38,736 nucleotides of DNA, from assembly GCA_028701115.1 (NCBI GenBank), contig JAQVRJ010000003.1:1-38736 (forward strand). The letters are read 5' to 3'. Positions within the stretch are counted from its first letter, which is position 1. Every line of letters begins with the position of its first letter. A program made the position numbers and the translations under genes. This stretch comes from Clostridia bacterium (GTDB lineage: Bacteria > Bacillota > Clostridia > TANB77 > SIG350). The notes under the pieces are model-generated. The model was not told the DNA's origin. It was given only the letters and a program-made list of their open reading frames with translations, and did not search any database. This document shows, piece by piece, positions 32,291-38,736 of the stretch.

Positions 32291-32470
32291 TTATTCTAAT
32301 TTCTTTTTTATCATCTTATATGCTTTTTCTCTTTCTACCATAACAACATGTCCACATCCTAAACACTTTAATTTAAAGTCTATACCAACACGAATTATCT
32401 CCCATTGCTTACTTCCACAAGGATGTTCTTTTTTTGTTATTACTTTATCTCCCAAAACATATTCATTCAT
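32291..32470 (-). CDS. DUF951 family small protein
   Basis: A 59-aa Firmicutes protein of the DUF951 family, function unknown. The family signature is clear: TKKEHPCGSKQWEIIRVGIDFKLKCLGCGHVV, where three cysteines and a histidine suggest a small metal-binding fold. The ATG at 32470 has GAGGCAT upstream inside the end of clpX and starts 1 nt after the clpX stop; a reading from 32494 would overlap clpX without a ribosome binding site. It closes the trigger factor/Clp cluster. Confidence 0.9.
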   Translation of the reverse strand: MNEYVLGDKVITKKEHPCGSKQWEIIRVGIDFKLKCLGCGHVVMVEREKAYKMIKKKLE

Positions 32471-32471
32471 A

Positions 32472-33764
32472 TTATGCCTCTTTTTTATTTTCAATTTTTT
32501 TCAAATCATTATCTTTTAAAATATTACTATTTTTAATTAAAGTAGGCTTTTCTTTATCTCTTATGCATTTCTCTGTTATAACACACTTGTCAACGCCTTC
32601 AATTGAAGGTAATTCAAACATTATATCATTCATTACTTCTTCAAATATAGCTCTTAACCCACGCGCACCAATCTCACGTTCAATAGCTTTATCTACCATT
32701 AATTCAATTGCTTTATCTTCATATTCTAATTCAATATTATCCAACTCCAATAATTTTTTATATTGCTTTATTAAAGAATTTTTTGGTTTTGTTAATATTT
32801 GTATTAAAGCATTTTTATCTAATTGGTTTAAAGTTGTAATTACTGGTAATCTGCCAATTAATTCTGGAATTAAACCAAATTTTAATAAATCTTGTGGTTG
32901 TAAATCTTTGAAACATTCATTTAATGTTAAATCTTTTTTAGATTTAATTTTAGATTCAAACCCTATTGCATTTGTACCTAATCGAGCATTTATTATTTTA
33001 TCTAAACCATCAAAAGCCCCACCGCATATAAATAATATATTAGTTGTATCTATTTGTATAAATTCTTGTTGTGGATGTTTTCTTCCTCCTTGTGGTGGTA
33101 CATTAGCAACAGTACCTTCAATAATTTTTAATAAAGCTTGCTGTACACCTTCACCACTAACATCTCTTGTTATTGATGGATTTTCAGACTTTCTAGATAT
33201 TTTATCTATTTCATCAATATATATAATTCCACGTTCTGCTTTTTTTACATCATAATTTGCAGCTTGTATTAATTTTAATAAAATATTTTCAACATCTTCG
33301 CCAACATATCCAGCTTCTGTTAATGTTGTTGCATCAGCTATTGCAAATGGAACATTTAAATATCTTGCTAATGTTTGAGCTAATAATGTTTTACCACAAC
33401 CTGTTGGTCCTAATAACAAAATATTACTCTTTTGTATTTCAACATCATTTATTTTGCTATTATGCTTTACTCTTTTATAATGATTATATACTGCAACAGA
33501 TAAAACTTTTTTAGCATTGTCTTGTCCTATTACATATTGATCTAATATTCTTTTTATTTCTTTTGGTGTTGGCACGTCTTTTGATTGATGTAATACTTCA
33601 TCAACTTCAATTTCATCTATATCACCATTTAGTATTTCACTGCATAGAGATATACAATCATTACAAATGCATACACCTGGGCCTGCAACTATTTTATATA
33701 CTTCATCTTGAGTCTTACCACAAAAAGAACATCTAAGTTCTTTTTCTTCAGTCTTTTTTGACAT
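32472..33764 (-). CDS. clpX: ATP-dependent Clp protease ATP-binding subunit ClpX
   Basis: The 430-aa AAA+ unfoldase that feeds tagged substrates, including tmRNA-tagged proteins, into ClpP. The N-terminal zinc domain has CSFC and CNDC pairs (residues ~12-40). AAA+ motifs: Walker [15 protein letters not shown], pore-loop region [11 protein letters not shown], Walker [12 protein letters not shown], second pore loop [15 protein letters not shown], sensor 2 [16 protein letters not shown] precedes the ATG. It lies 24 nt after clpP in the conserved order tig-clpP-clpX. Confidence 0.98.
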   Translation of the reverse strand: MSKKTEEKELRCSFCGKTQDEVYKIVAGPGVCICNDCISLCSEILNGDIDEIEVDEVLHQSKDVPTPKEIKRILDQYVIGQDNAKKVLSVAVYNHYKRVKHNSKINDVEIQKSNILLLGPTGCGKTLLAQTLARYLNVPFAIADATTLTEAGYVGEDVENILLKLIQAANYDVKKAERGIIYIDEIDKISRKSENPSITRDVSGEGVQQALLKIIEGTVANVPPQGGRKHPQQEFIQIDTTNILFICGGAFDGLDKIINARLGTNAIGFESKIKSKKDLTLNECFKDLQPQDLLKFGLIPELIGRLPVITTLNQLDKNALIQILTKPKNSLIKQYKKLLELDNIELEYEDKAIELMVDKAIEREIGARGLRAIFEEVMNDIMFELPSIEGVDKCVITEKCIRDKEKPTLIKNSNILKDNDLKKIENKKEA

Positions 33765-33788
33765 TATATAGCATCCCCCTTTGAAATA

Positions 33789-34397
33789 TTATTTTTTCTT
33801 TATAATTATTTCATCAATTAATCCATATTCTTTTGCTTCTTCAACAGTTAACCAATTATTTCTTTCAGTATCTATTTGTATTTGTTCTATTGTTTTTCCT
33901 GTTAATTTACTTAATATGCCATTTAATTTTTCTCTTGTCTTTACCATTTGTTCTGCTTCAATCTTAATATCTGTAGCTTGACCAGAAATACCTTGTCCCA
34001 TTATTAATGGTTGATGTATTAAAATTTCTGAATTTGGTAATGCATATCTCTTTCCCTTTGTACCTGCGGCCAATATAACAGCACCAAAACTTGCTGCCAA
34101 ACCAATAACTGTAGTTGCAACAGGACATTTTATATACTGCATTGTATCATAAATAGCCAATCCAGCTGTTACTGAACCACCTGGACTATTAATATATAAC
34201 ATAATATCTTTATCTGGATCTTCAGCTTCTAGAAATAACATTTGAGCTATTACTAAACTTGCTGATGCATCATCGACTTGTGTATCTAAAAATATTATTC
34301 TTTCTTTTAATAATCTTGAATAAATATCATAAGATCTTTCGCCTCTACCTGTTTGTTCAATAACTATTGGAACATTATATGTATCTTTTATATTCAT
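33789..34397 (-). CDS. clpP: ATP-dependent Clp protease proteolytic subunit ClpP
   Basis: The 202-aa serine peptidase that assembles as a tetradecamer and degrades proteins delivered by ClpX or other Clp ATPases. The N-terminus [22 protein letters not shown] is the typical processing and axial-loop region; oxyanion loop [15 protein letters not shown]; catalytic Ser in [14 protein letters not shown]; catalytic His in ILIHQPL; catalytic Asp near the C-terminal DTERNNWL region. RBS AAGGAGGG. Cotranscribed with tig and clpX. Confidence 0.98.
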   Translation of the reverse strand: MNIKDTYNVPIVIEQTGRGERSYDIYSRLLKERIIFLDTQVDDASASLVIAQMLFLEAEDPDKDIMLYINSPGGSVTAGLAIYDTMQYIKCPVATTVIGLAASFGAVILAAGTKGKRYALPNSEILIHQPLIMGQGISGQATDIKIEAEQMVKTREKLNGILSKLTGKTIEQIQIDTERNNWLTVEEAKEYGLIDEIIIKKK

Positions 34398-34420
34398 AGA
34401 AAAATTCCCTCCTTTTAAAA

Positions 34421-35710
34421 TTATTTTTTAAACTTTACATTATCTATAATTAATTTAAGAACTTTTTCATATTTTATATTGTCTTTAAAATATTGTTTAT
34501 AACTATCTGATATACCTTTTTTGTATTCTGCTAAATCTTTATTATATTTTTTAGCCATATCTGCTATTTTATTTTCAACATCTTCATCAGTTACTTCAAT
34601 ATTTTCTTTTGCAATTATTGCTTCTAATACTAATCTTGATTTAATGTCTTTTAAAGCTTGATCTTCTAATTGAATTTTAAAGTCATCCATTTTTAATCCT
34701 GAATATTGTAAATATTGTTGTAATGTTAACCCTTGGTATTGCATATTTTGTTCAATATCTTTTACTTTATGTTCAACTTCTAAATCTATCATCGAATGTG
34801 GTATTTCCATTTTCGAATTATTTACAATTACTTCAATTGCTTTACTTTCTTTTTCACTTTTTGCTCTTTCTTCATTTGATTCTTGCATTTTATTTTTTAT
34901 ATCTGTTTTTAATGCTTCTAATGTATCAAATTCACTAACATCTTTTGCAAAGTCATCATCAATCTTAGGTAATTCTTTAATCTTTATTTCATGTAATTTT
35001 ACTTTAAATACAGCTGGTTTACCTTTTAATTCTTCTACTTGATATTGTTCTGGGAATGTTACGTTAATATCTTTTTCTTCTTCAACTTTCATTCCAATTA
35101 ATTGATCTTCAAATCCTGGTATAAAGCTACCACTACCAATTTCTAATTCATGCTTTTCAGCTTTTCCACCTTCAAATGGCACACCCTCTACGAATCCTTC
35201 AAAATCTATAATAGCTATATTACCTTTTTCTAATTGTTGATCATTATTTGTTATAATTCTTGCATTTTGATTAACCATTTCATCTAATCTAGCTTTAATA
35301 TCATCTTCAGAAACATTATATTCTACCTTTTCAATTTCTATACATCTATAATCACCTAATTCTACTTTAGGCTCTAAATCTACTATTGCAGTAAAAACTA
35401 AATCTTCCTTTGTTGACATTGTAACTACATCTATTTCTGGTTTACTTACAACTTTTAAATTATTTTCTTCTATAGCCTTAGGATATTCCTCATTAGCAAC
35501 TTTTTCAAAAGCATCATTATAAAATGTACTTTCACCATAATTTCTCATTACTATTTCCTTTGGTACTTTACCTTTTCTAAAACCTGGTACTTGAAAATAT
35601 TTAGCATTTTCTTTATATACTTGATCTATTGCTTCAACAAATTTTTCTTTTTCTATACTAAACTCCAATTTTGCCTTATTACCCTCTATCATTTCTACCT
35701 TTACACTCAT
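34421..35710 (-). CDS. tig: Trigger factor
   Basis: The 429-aa ribosome-associated chaperone and peptidyl-prolyl isomerase. The N-terminal ribosome-binding domain has the signature [16 protein letters not shown]; the FKBP-type PPIase domain runs from about residue 160 ([37 protein letters not shown]); the rest is the helical substrate-binding arm domain. It is the first gene of tig-clpP-clpX-DUF951, which links co-translational folding with proteolysis. AAAGGA lies upstream of the ATG. Confidence 0.97.
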   Translation of the reverse strand: MSVKVEMIEGNKAKLEFSIEKEKFVEAIDQVYKENAKYFQVPGFRKGKVPKEIVMRNYGESTFYNDAFEKVANEEYPKAIEENNLKVVSKPEIDVVTMSTKEDLVFTAIVDLEPKVELGDYRCIEIEKVEYNVSEDDIKARLDEMVNQNARIITNNDQQLEKGNIAIIDFEGFVEGVPFEGGKAEKHELEIGSGSFIPGFEDQLIGMKVEEEKDINVTFPEQYQVEELKGKPAVFKVKLHEIKIKELPKIDDDFAKDVSEFDTLEALKTDIKNKMQESNEERAKSEKESKAIEVIVNNSKMEIPHSMIDLEVEHKVKDIEQNMQYQGLTLQQYLQYSGLKMDDFKIQLEDQALKDIKSRLVLEAIIAKENIEVTDEDVENKIADMAKKYNKDLAEYKKGISDSYKQYFKDNIKYEKVLKLIIDNVKFKK

Positions 35711-35746
35711 ATTTCACATTCCTTTCATTTATTATTGTATCGATTA

Positions 35747-35774
35747 ATTATATCATAAAACTCATTTTTTTCAA
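35747..35774 (-). promoter_or_regulatory. tig promoter
   Basis: -10 TATAAT with TTGAAA 16 bp upstream (or CTTGAA at 17 bp), about 37 nt before the tig start codon. Confidence 0.55.
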
Positions 35775-35828
35775 GTCTTTACTATATATTTATGTATAAT
35801 ATATTTTATATATAAATTTAAACATATT

Positions 35829-35853
35829 AAAAAAACTACCTATATGGTAGCTT
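35829..35853 (-). terminator. Terminator of rplU-rpmA
   Basis: A short stem AGCTACC / GGTAGTT (one G-U) with a 5-nt loop followed by seven U on the minus strand, 8 nt after the rpmA stop codon. Confidence 0.7.
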
Positions 35854-35860
35854 TTAATAA

Positions 35861-36376
35861 CTATTCAGCTTTTTCAGCTTTTGCAACTTTTTTAGTTGTA
35901 GTTGTCTTTTTAGCAGTTGTTTTCTTTTCAGCTGTTTCTTTTTTAGCTGTAGTCGTCTTTTTTGTAGTTGTAGTTGTTTTCTTAGTTGTAGTTGCTTTTT
36001 TTGCAGGTTGTTTCTTTTCAACCTTTGTTTCTACTACTTCTTTTTCAACTTTTTCTTCTTTTTTAGGTGTAGCTTTCTTAGTTGTAGTTACTTTTTTATC
36101 TTTTACTTTAGCTTCTACTTTTTCTCCTAATATTATGCTAACTTTCTTTTTATCTTTACCTAATCTAGAGTACTTAACATATCCACTTACTAATGCATAT
36201 AAAGTATCATCTGATCCTTTACCAACATTTGTACCTGGGTGTATTTTTGTTCCTCTTTGTCTAACTAATATATTTCCAGCTAATGCATATTCGCCATCAG
36301 CTCTTTTAGCACCTAAACGTTTTGATTGACTATCTCTACCGTTACGAGTACTTCCCATACCTTTTTTATGAGCCAC
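35861..36376 (-). CDS. rpmA: 50S ribosomal protein L27 with long Lys/Thr-rich tail
   Basis: A 171-aa L27, about twice the usual length. Residues 1-85 are the L27 core ([57 protein letters not shown]). Residues ~86-171 are a low-complexity tail of TTTKK, PKKEEK and AKK repeats, resembling histone-H1-like or nucleic-acid-binding tails. The start is a GTG at 36376 with GAGGGGAG 8-9 nt upstream and an in-frame TGA three codons before it, so the N-terminus is truly MAHKKG: the extension that many Firmicutes L27 carry and the protease Prp removes is absent. No prp gene lies between rplU and rpmA (43-nt gap). Confidence 0.95.
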   Translation of the reverse strand: MAHKKGMGSTRNGRDSQSKRLGAKRADGEYALAGNILVRQRGTKIHPGTNVGKGSDDTLYALVSGYVKYSRLGKDKKKVSIILGEKVEAKVKDKKVTTTKKATPKKEEKVEKEVVETKVEKKQPAKKATTTKKTTTTTKKTTTAKKETAEKKTTAKKTTTTKKVAKAEKAE

Positions 36377-36419
36377 TTTATTTCACTCCCCTCAATATTT
36401 CCTATTTTCCATTTACTAA

Positions 36420-36731
36420 TTACATTACAATTTTATCTATTTTTACTTTTGTAAATGGTTGTCTATGACCTTGTATTCTCTTATAATTCTTTTTAGCTTT
36501 ATACTTAAATACAAGCACTTTTTTATGTTTTCCTTGTAACATTACAGTTCCTTCAACTGTTACATCTTTAACTGTTGGGTTACCAACTTTAACATCTTTT
36601 CCATCAGACACTAATAGGACTTTATCAAAAGTGATTTTCTTTCCAGCTTCTGCGTCTAATTTTTCAAATAAAACAATCATGCCTTCTGTTACCTTATATT
36701 GTCTGCCACATGCTTCAATTATAGCGTACAT
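36420..36731 (-). CDS. rplU: 50S ribosomal protein L21
   Basis: A 103-aa ribosomal large-subunit protein that binds 23S rRNA. Family features: [17 protein letters not shown] at the N-terminus, the extended [17 protein letters not shown] region, and the C-terminal [25 protein letters not shown] precedes the ATG. It is followed by rpmA in the usual order but without an intervening prp gene. Confidence 0.97.
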   Translation of the reverse strand: MYAIIEACGRQYKVTEGMIVLFEKLDAEAGKKITFDKVLLVSDGKDVKVGNPTVKDVTVEGTVMLQGKHKKVLVFKYKAKKNYKRIQGHRQPFTKVKIDKIVM

Positions 36732-36819
36732 CTCATTCCCTCCTCTACATAAAACTCGCTAATCTTTTAATCAGGTAGTCTTTTAAACATTTAAGACCTT
36801 AATTATGCGGATTACATAC
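36732..36819 (-). promoter_or_regulatory. Putative L21 leader (5' UTR of rplU)
   Basis: About 90 nt between the promoter start and the rplU ATG. It can form a stem from GGTCTT (about 36795-36800) with AAGACTACC (36774-36784). Many Firmicutes carry a structured L21 leader used for autoregulation; position and the hairpin fit, but I cannot align it to the family model. Confidence 0.45.
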
Positions 36820-36825
36820 TTTGTT

Positions 36826-36855
36826 ATTGTAACACGAATAATATAGATTTGTCAA
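36826..36855 (-). promoter_or_regulatory. rplU-rpmA promoter
   Basis: -35 TTGACA (perfect), 18-bp spacer, -10 TACAAT. Confidence 0.7.
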
Positions 36856-36927
36856 CATATTAAGCCAATTTTCTTCTTTATTAACTAATACTATAATAAA
36901 ATACTTATATGCTAAATAAAATAAATT

Positions 36928-38145
36928 CTATTTTTCTTTATTTAACATATTAGGTATAACATTATCTAAAAAAACTGCTCTTTTAATTATATTATTCCCA
37001 TACTTATTACGAGTATTGTCTATTACTTTATCTAATTTATTACTTTTTTCTTTTAATCTTTCATCTGCTAAAAAACTAATTTGCCCATCTTTATCATCTT
37101 GCAGTTCATCCAATCGTATGCCGAAACTACGAATAGGTTGACCATTCCAAAATTCATCAAATAATTCCTTAGCAACATTATATATTTCTTTAGTTATATT
37201 TGTAGAATTTAATAACTTTCTTTGATGCGATTGAGTAACAAAATCTGCAGACTTTAATTGAACATTAATAACATTAGTATATTTATTCTCTGCTCTTAAT
37301 CTTTTACCTACTAATTCAGATATAGATAATAAAATATTATATGCTATACTTTTATTCAAAATATCTACATTAGTAGTAATAGAATTTCCAATACCTTTAT
37401 ATTCTTGTCTACTATTATCTACATCTGAATCATCTATACCATTAGCATATTCATACATTTGCATTCCCATTTTACCAAATGTCTTCTTTAATATTTTCAA
37501 ATCAAAGTTAGCTAAATCACCTATTGTGAATATATTTAAGTTATGTAATTTAGGAACACTTTTCCTTCCTGTCATAAATAATTCTTCTATAGGTAATATC
37601 CACATTTTATCTTTAATCTCATTTTTATATATTGTACAAATCTTATTAGGTTTTTCTAAATCTGATGCCATTTTTGCAAGTAACTTATTATCCCCAATTC
37701 CAACATTAACAGTAAAACCTAATTCTGTATATATCCTATTACTTATCTTTTTAGCACATTCATCTGCTGTACCAAAAAGCTTTTGTGAATAAGTATAATC
37801 TAAAAAACATTCATCGATAGAAAACCTTTCAATTTTATCTGAATAATCACATAAAATTTTATACATAGCATTTGAATAATGAGAATACACTCTAAAATCT
37901 GGTAAAAAAACTTGCAAATTATTACACTTTTTTTTTGCACTATATATTGTCTCAGCAGTTTTAATTCCAAACTTTTTTGCATTTTCAGATTTTGCCAAAA
38001 CTATACCAGATCTTTGTTTTTCATCTCCACCAATTATACTATTTATATTTCTAATATCTATCTTATATCCATGTTTAAGCATATCACATGCACTCCATGA
38101 TAAAAAAGCATTATTAACATCTATATGCATTATTATTTTTTTCAT
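36928..38145 (-). CDS. Y-family DNA polymerase (DinB/UmuC-like)
   Basis: A 405-aa translesion DNA polymerase. Catalytic carboxylates are in HIDVNNAFLSW (first Asp) and FSIDECFLDYT (Asp-Glu pair). A helix-hairpin-helix thumb (ILPIEELFMTGRKSVPKLHNLNIFTIGDLA) and the little-finger domain follow, and GQISFL near the C-terminus resembles a sliding-clamp binding motif. A LexA-like box lies between the promoter and start, so it is probably SOS-inducible. The ATG is preceded by GGTGAT. The HIDVNNAFLSW form is common in clostridial members; whether it is strictly Pol IV or the UmuC-like subgroup is unclear. Confidence 0.93.
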   Translation of the reverse strand: MKKIIMHIDVNNAFLSWSACDMLKHGYKIDIRNINSIIGGDEKQRSGIVLAKSENAKKFGIKTAETIYSAKKKCNNLQVFLPDFRVYSHYSNAMYKILCDYSDKIERFSIDECFLDYTYSQKLFGTADECAKKISNRIYTELGFTVNVGIGDNKLLAKMASDLEKPNKICTIYKNEIKDKMWILPIEELFMTGRKSVPKLHNLNIFTIGDLANFDLKILKKTFGKMGMQMYEYANGIDDSDVDNSRQEYKGIGNSITTNVDILNKSIAYNILLSISELVGKRLRAENKYTNVINVQLKSADFVTQSHQRKLLNSTNITKEIYNVAKELFDEFWNGQPIRSFGIRLDELQDDKDGQISFLADERLKEKSNKLDKVIDNTRNKYGNNIIKRAVFLDNVIPNMLNKEK

Positions 38146-38155
38146 AAAGCATCAC

Positions 38156-38169
38156 CGAACCTTTGTTTG
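38156..38169 (-). promoter_or_regulatory. LexA (SOS) box upstream of the Y-family polymerase
   Basis: On the minus strand CAAACAAAGGTTCG differs at one position from the Gram-positive LexA consensus CGAAC-4 nt-GTTCG. It starts 1 nt after the -10 element, ideal for repression, and lies 10 nt before the start codon. Confidence 0.65.
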
Positions 38170-38170
38170 C

Positions 38171-38199
38171 ATTTTATCATAAACAAATTTCATTTGCAA
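38171..38199 (-). promoter_or_regulatory. Promoter of the Y-family polymerase gene
   Basis: -35 TTGCAA, 17-bp spacer, -10 TAAAAT, with the LexA-like box just downstream. Confidence 0.65.
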
Positions 38200-38202
38200 T
38201 AC

Positions 38203-38234
38203 AAAAGATGAATAATTATAATAATTATTCATCT
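38203..38234 (-). terminator. Terminator of the small membrane protein gene
   Basis: A near-perfect palindrome AGATGAATAATTAT / ATAATTATTCATCT overlaps the stop codon and is followed by TTTTG on the minus strand. Confidence 0.65.
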
Positions 38235-38557
38235 GTAAAATTTAAAACACAATAGCATACTACCATAAATATGGCGACTACTAATACATTTATAATTCCT
38301 CCTATTACTAACAAAATTAGTAATAGAGCAGAAATGATAAATGCTAAACTTGGAATAAAAATCTGCAATAGTAGCATTAGCATGAATACTAAAAACAATA
38401 CTATTATGCATATAATCCGTCCTTTTTTAGTTACAATACTATCCAAAAGCATTCTAATGATTGTATTAGTTCCTAATATTGCAAGTGCCAAAAGAATAAA
38501 TGAAACTACAATCATCGAAAATACATTATCACCAAAAATCTCTGATATGACAAACAT
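38225..38557 (-). CDS. Small membrane protein, unknown function
   Basis: A 110-aa very hydrophobic protein (MFVISEIFGDNVFSMIVVSF at the N-terminus, a short charged DSIVTKKGR loop, then two or three more helices), three to four membrane segments in all. No family recognised. A promoter (TTGCAT-17-TATAAT, 38582-38610) ends about 24 nt before the ATG; a clear ribosome binding site is missing (only GGTAAT). A TTG four codons upstream could also start it. It lies next to the translesion polymerase gene with its own terminator, so no shared role is implied. Confidence 0.6.
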   Translation of the reverse strand: MFVISEIFGDNVFSMIVVSFILLALAILGTNTIIRMLLDSIVTKKGRIICIIVLFLVFMLMLLLQIFIPSLAFIISALLLILLVIGGIINVLVVAIFMVVCYCVLNFTDE

Positions 38558-38581
38558 GATAATTACCAATTTTATGCAATC

Positions 38582-38610
38582 ATTATATCACACACATAAA
38601 TATAATGCAA
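38582..38610 (-). promoter_or_regulatory. Promoter of the small membrane protein gene
   Basis: -35 TTGCAT, 17-bp spacer, -10 TATAAT. Upstream, 38650-38736 holds only a T-run and a small hairpin (GTAGCT-TAAT-AGCTAC, 38719-38734) that may end a gene beyond the window. Confidence 0.55.
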
Positions 38611-38736
38611 TAAATATTAAAAGTAAAATGAATAATGTATGTGTCAAGTAAATGTAGGCAATTTTTTTTTTGATTTTTTTACAATCCAATATTTATTTTT
38701 AAGCATGCTTCGCAAACGTAGCTTAATAGCTACATT

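Noticed and set aside
32434-33255. Plus-strand 273-codon open frame
   Set aside because: Entirely antisense to clpX and the DUF951 gene, with Ser/Leu/Phe-rich shadow composition and no RBS.
35844-36329. Plus-strand Val/Phe/Ser-rich frame opposite rpmA
   Set aside because: It mirrors the Lys/Thr repeats of the L27 tail and has no coding features of its own.
1-38736. CRISPR arrays, prophage or IS transposase genes
   Set aside because: I found no regularly spaced direct repeats, no transposase, integrase or phage structural genes; the DUF5131 gene alone is not evidence of a prophage.

Overview
The window reads as chromosome from a very AT-rich, strictly anaerobic, low-GC Gram-positive bacterium (Firmicutes, Clostridia-like, species not identifiable from sequence alone). 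The grounds are the base composition, the class III ribonucleotide reductase, GGAGG ribosome binding sites, TTGACA/TATAAT promoters with almost invariant 17-bp spacing, LTA-synthase-type envelope genes, and use of TGA as a stop. Nearly all genes are on the minus strand; only a family 2 glycosyltransferase and galE run on plus.

Layout: 0.2-7.1 kb holds a GltD-like flavoprotein coupled to dnaE, an orphan small gene, a SpoU/TrmH rRNA methyltransferase and a HAD phosphatase. 7.2-7.6 kb is tmRNA (tag ANNNKSFALAA). 7.7-11.2 kb is an anaerobic RNR operon nrdD - redoxin - nrdG - ferredoxin:disulfide-reductase-like protein. 11.4-13.3 kb is a YbiT-like ABC-F protein with one decayed ATP site, preceded by a small leader ORF and an intrinsic terminator. 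13.3-14.4 kb is prfB with its programmed +1 frameshift. 14.6-17.1 kb has the glycosyltransferase, an acyl-ACP thioesterase, an orphan gene and two tRNA-Ser genes. 17.2-20 kb is scpA translationally coupled to an LTA-synthase-family protein. 20.1-21.7 kb is a prepilin/formylglycine-enzyme-fold gene broken by one in-frame TAA, whose last ~160 bp look like the variable repeat of a diversity-generating retroelement (DGR). 21.7-24.3 kb is uvrB with an acetyltransferase. 24.4-28.8 kb contains a PAP2 phosphatase, a second ABC-F protein with a 10-codon leader ORF, and an ABC exporter preceded by a strongly promoted 26-codon peptide gene. 28.8-32.3 kb has galE, a DUF5131 protein with an 18-bp internal duplication, a VanZ-like protein and a CarD-like regulator with tandem promoters. 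32.3-36.8 kb is housekeeping: tig-clpP-clpX-DUF951 and rplU-rpmA. 36.9-38.6 kb is a Y-family polymerase with a LexA-like box and a small membrane protein.

Points that most deserve attention: (1) three ABC-ATPase genes are each preceded by a short ORF with its own ribosome binding site plus a hairpin or terminator, the architecture of ribosome-mediated attenuation, or in one case of a peptide precursor with its exporter; (2) the DGR-like variable 3' end on a nonsense-interrupted pilin-like gene; (3) an RNR operon that carries its own ferredoxin-linked reductant chain; (4) an L27 without the Firmicutes Prp-cleaved N-terminal extension but with a long Lys/Thr-rich tail. All functions are inferred by reading motifs; no database search was possible.
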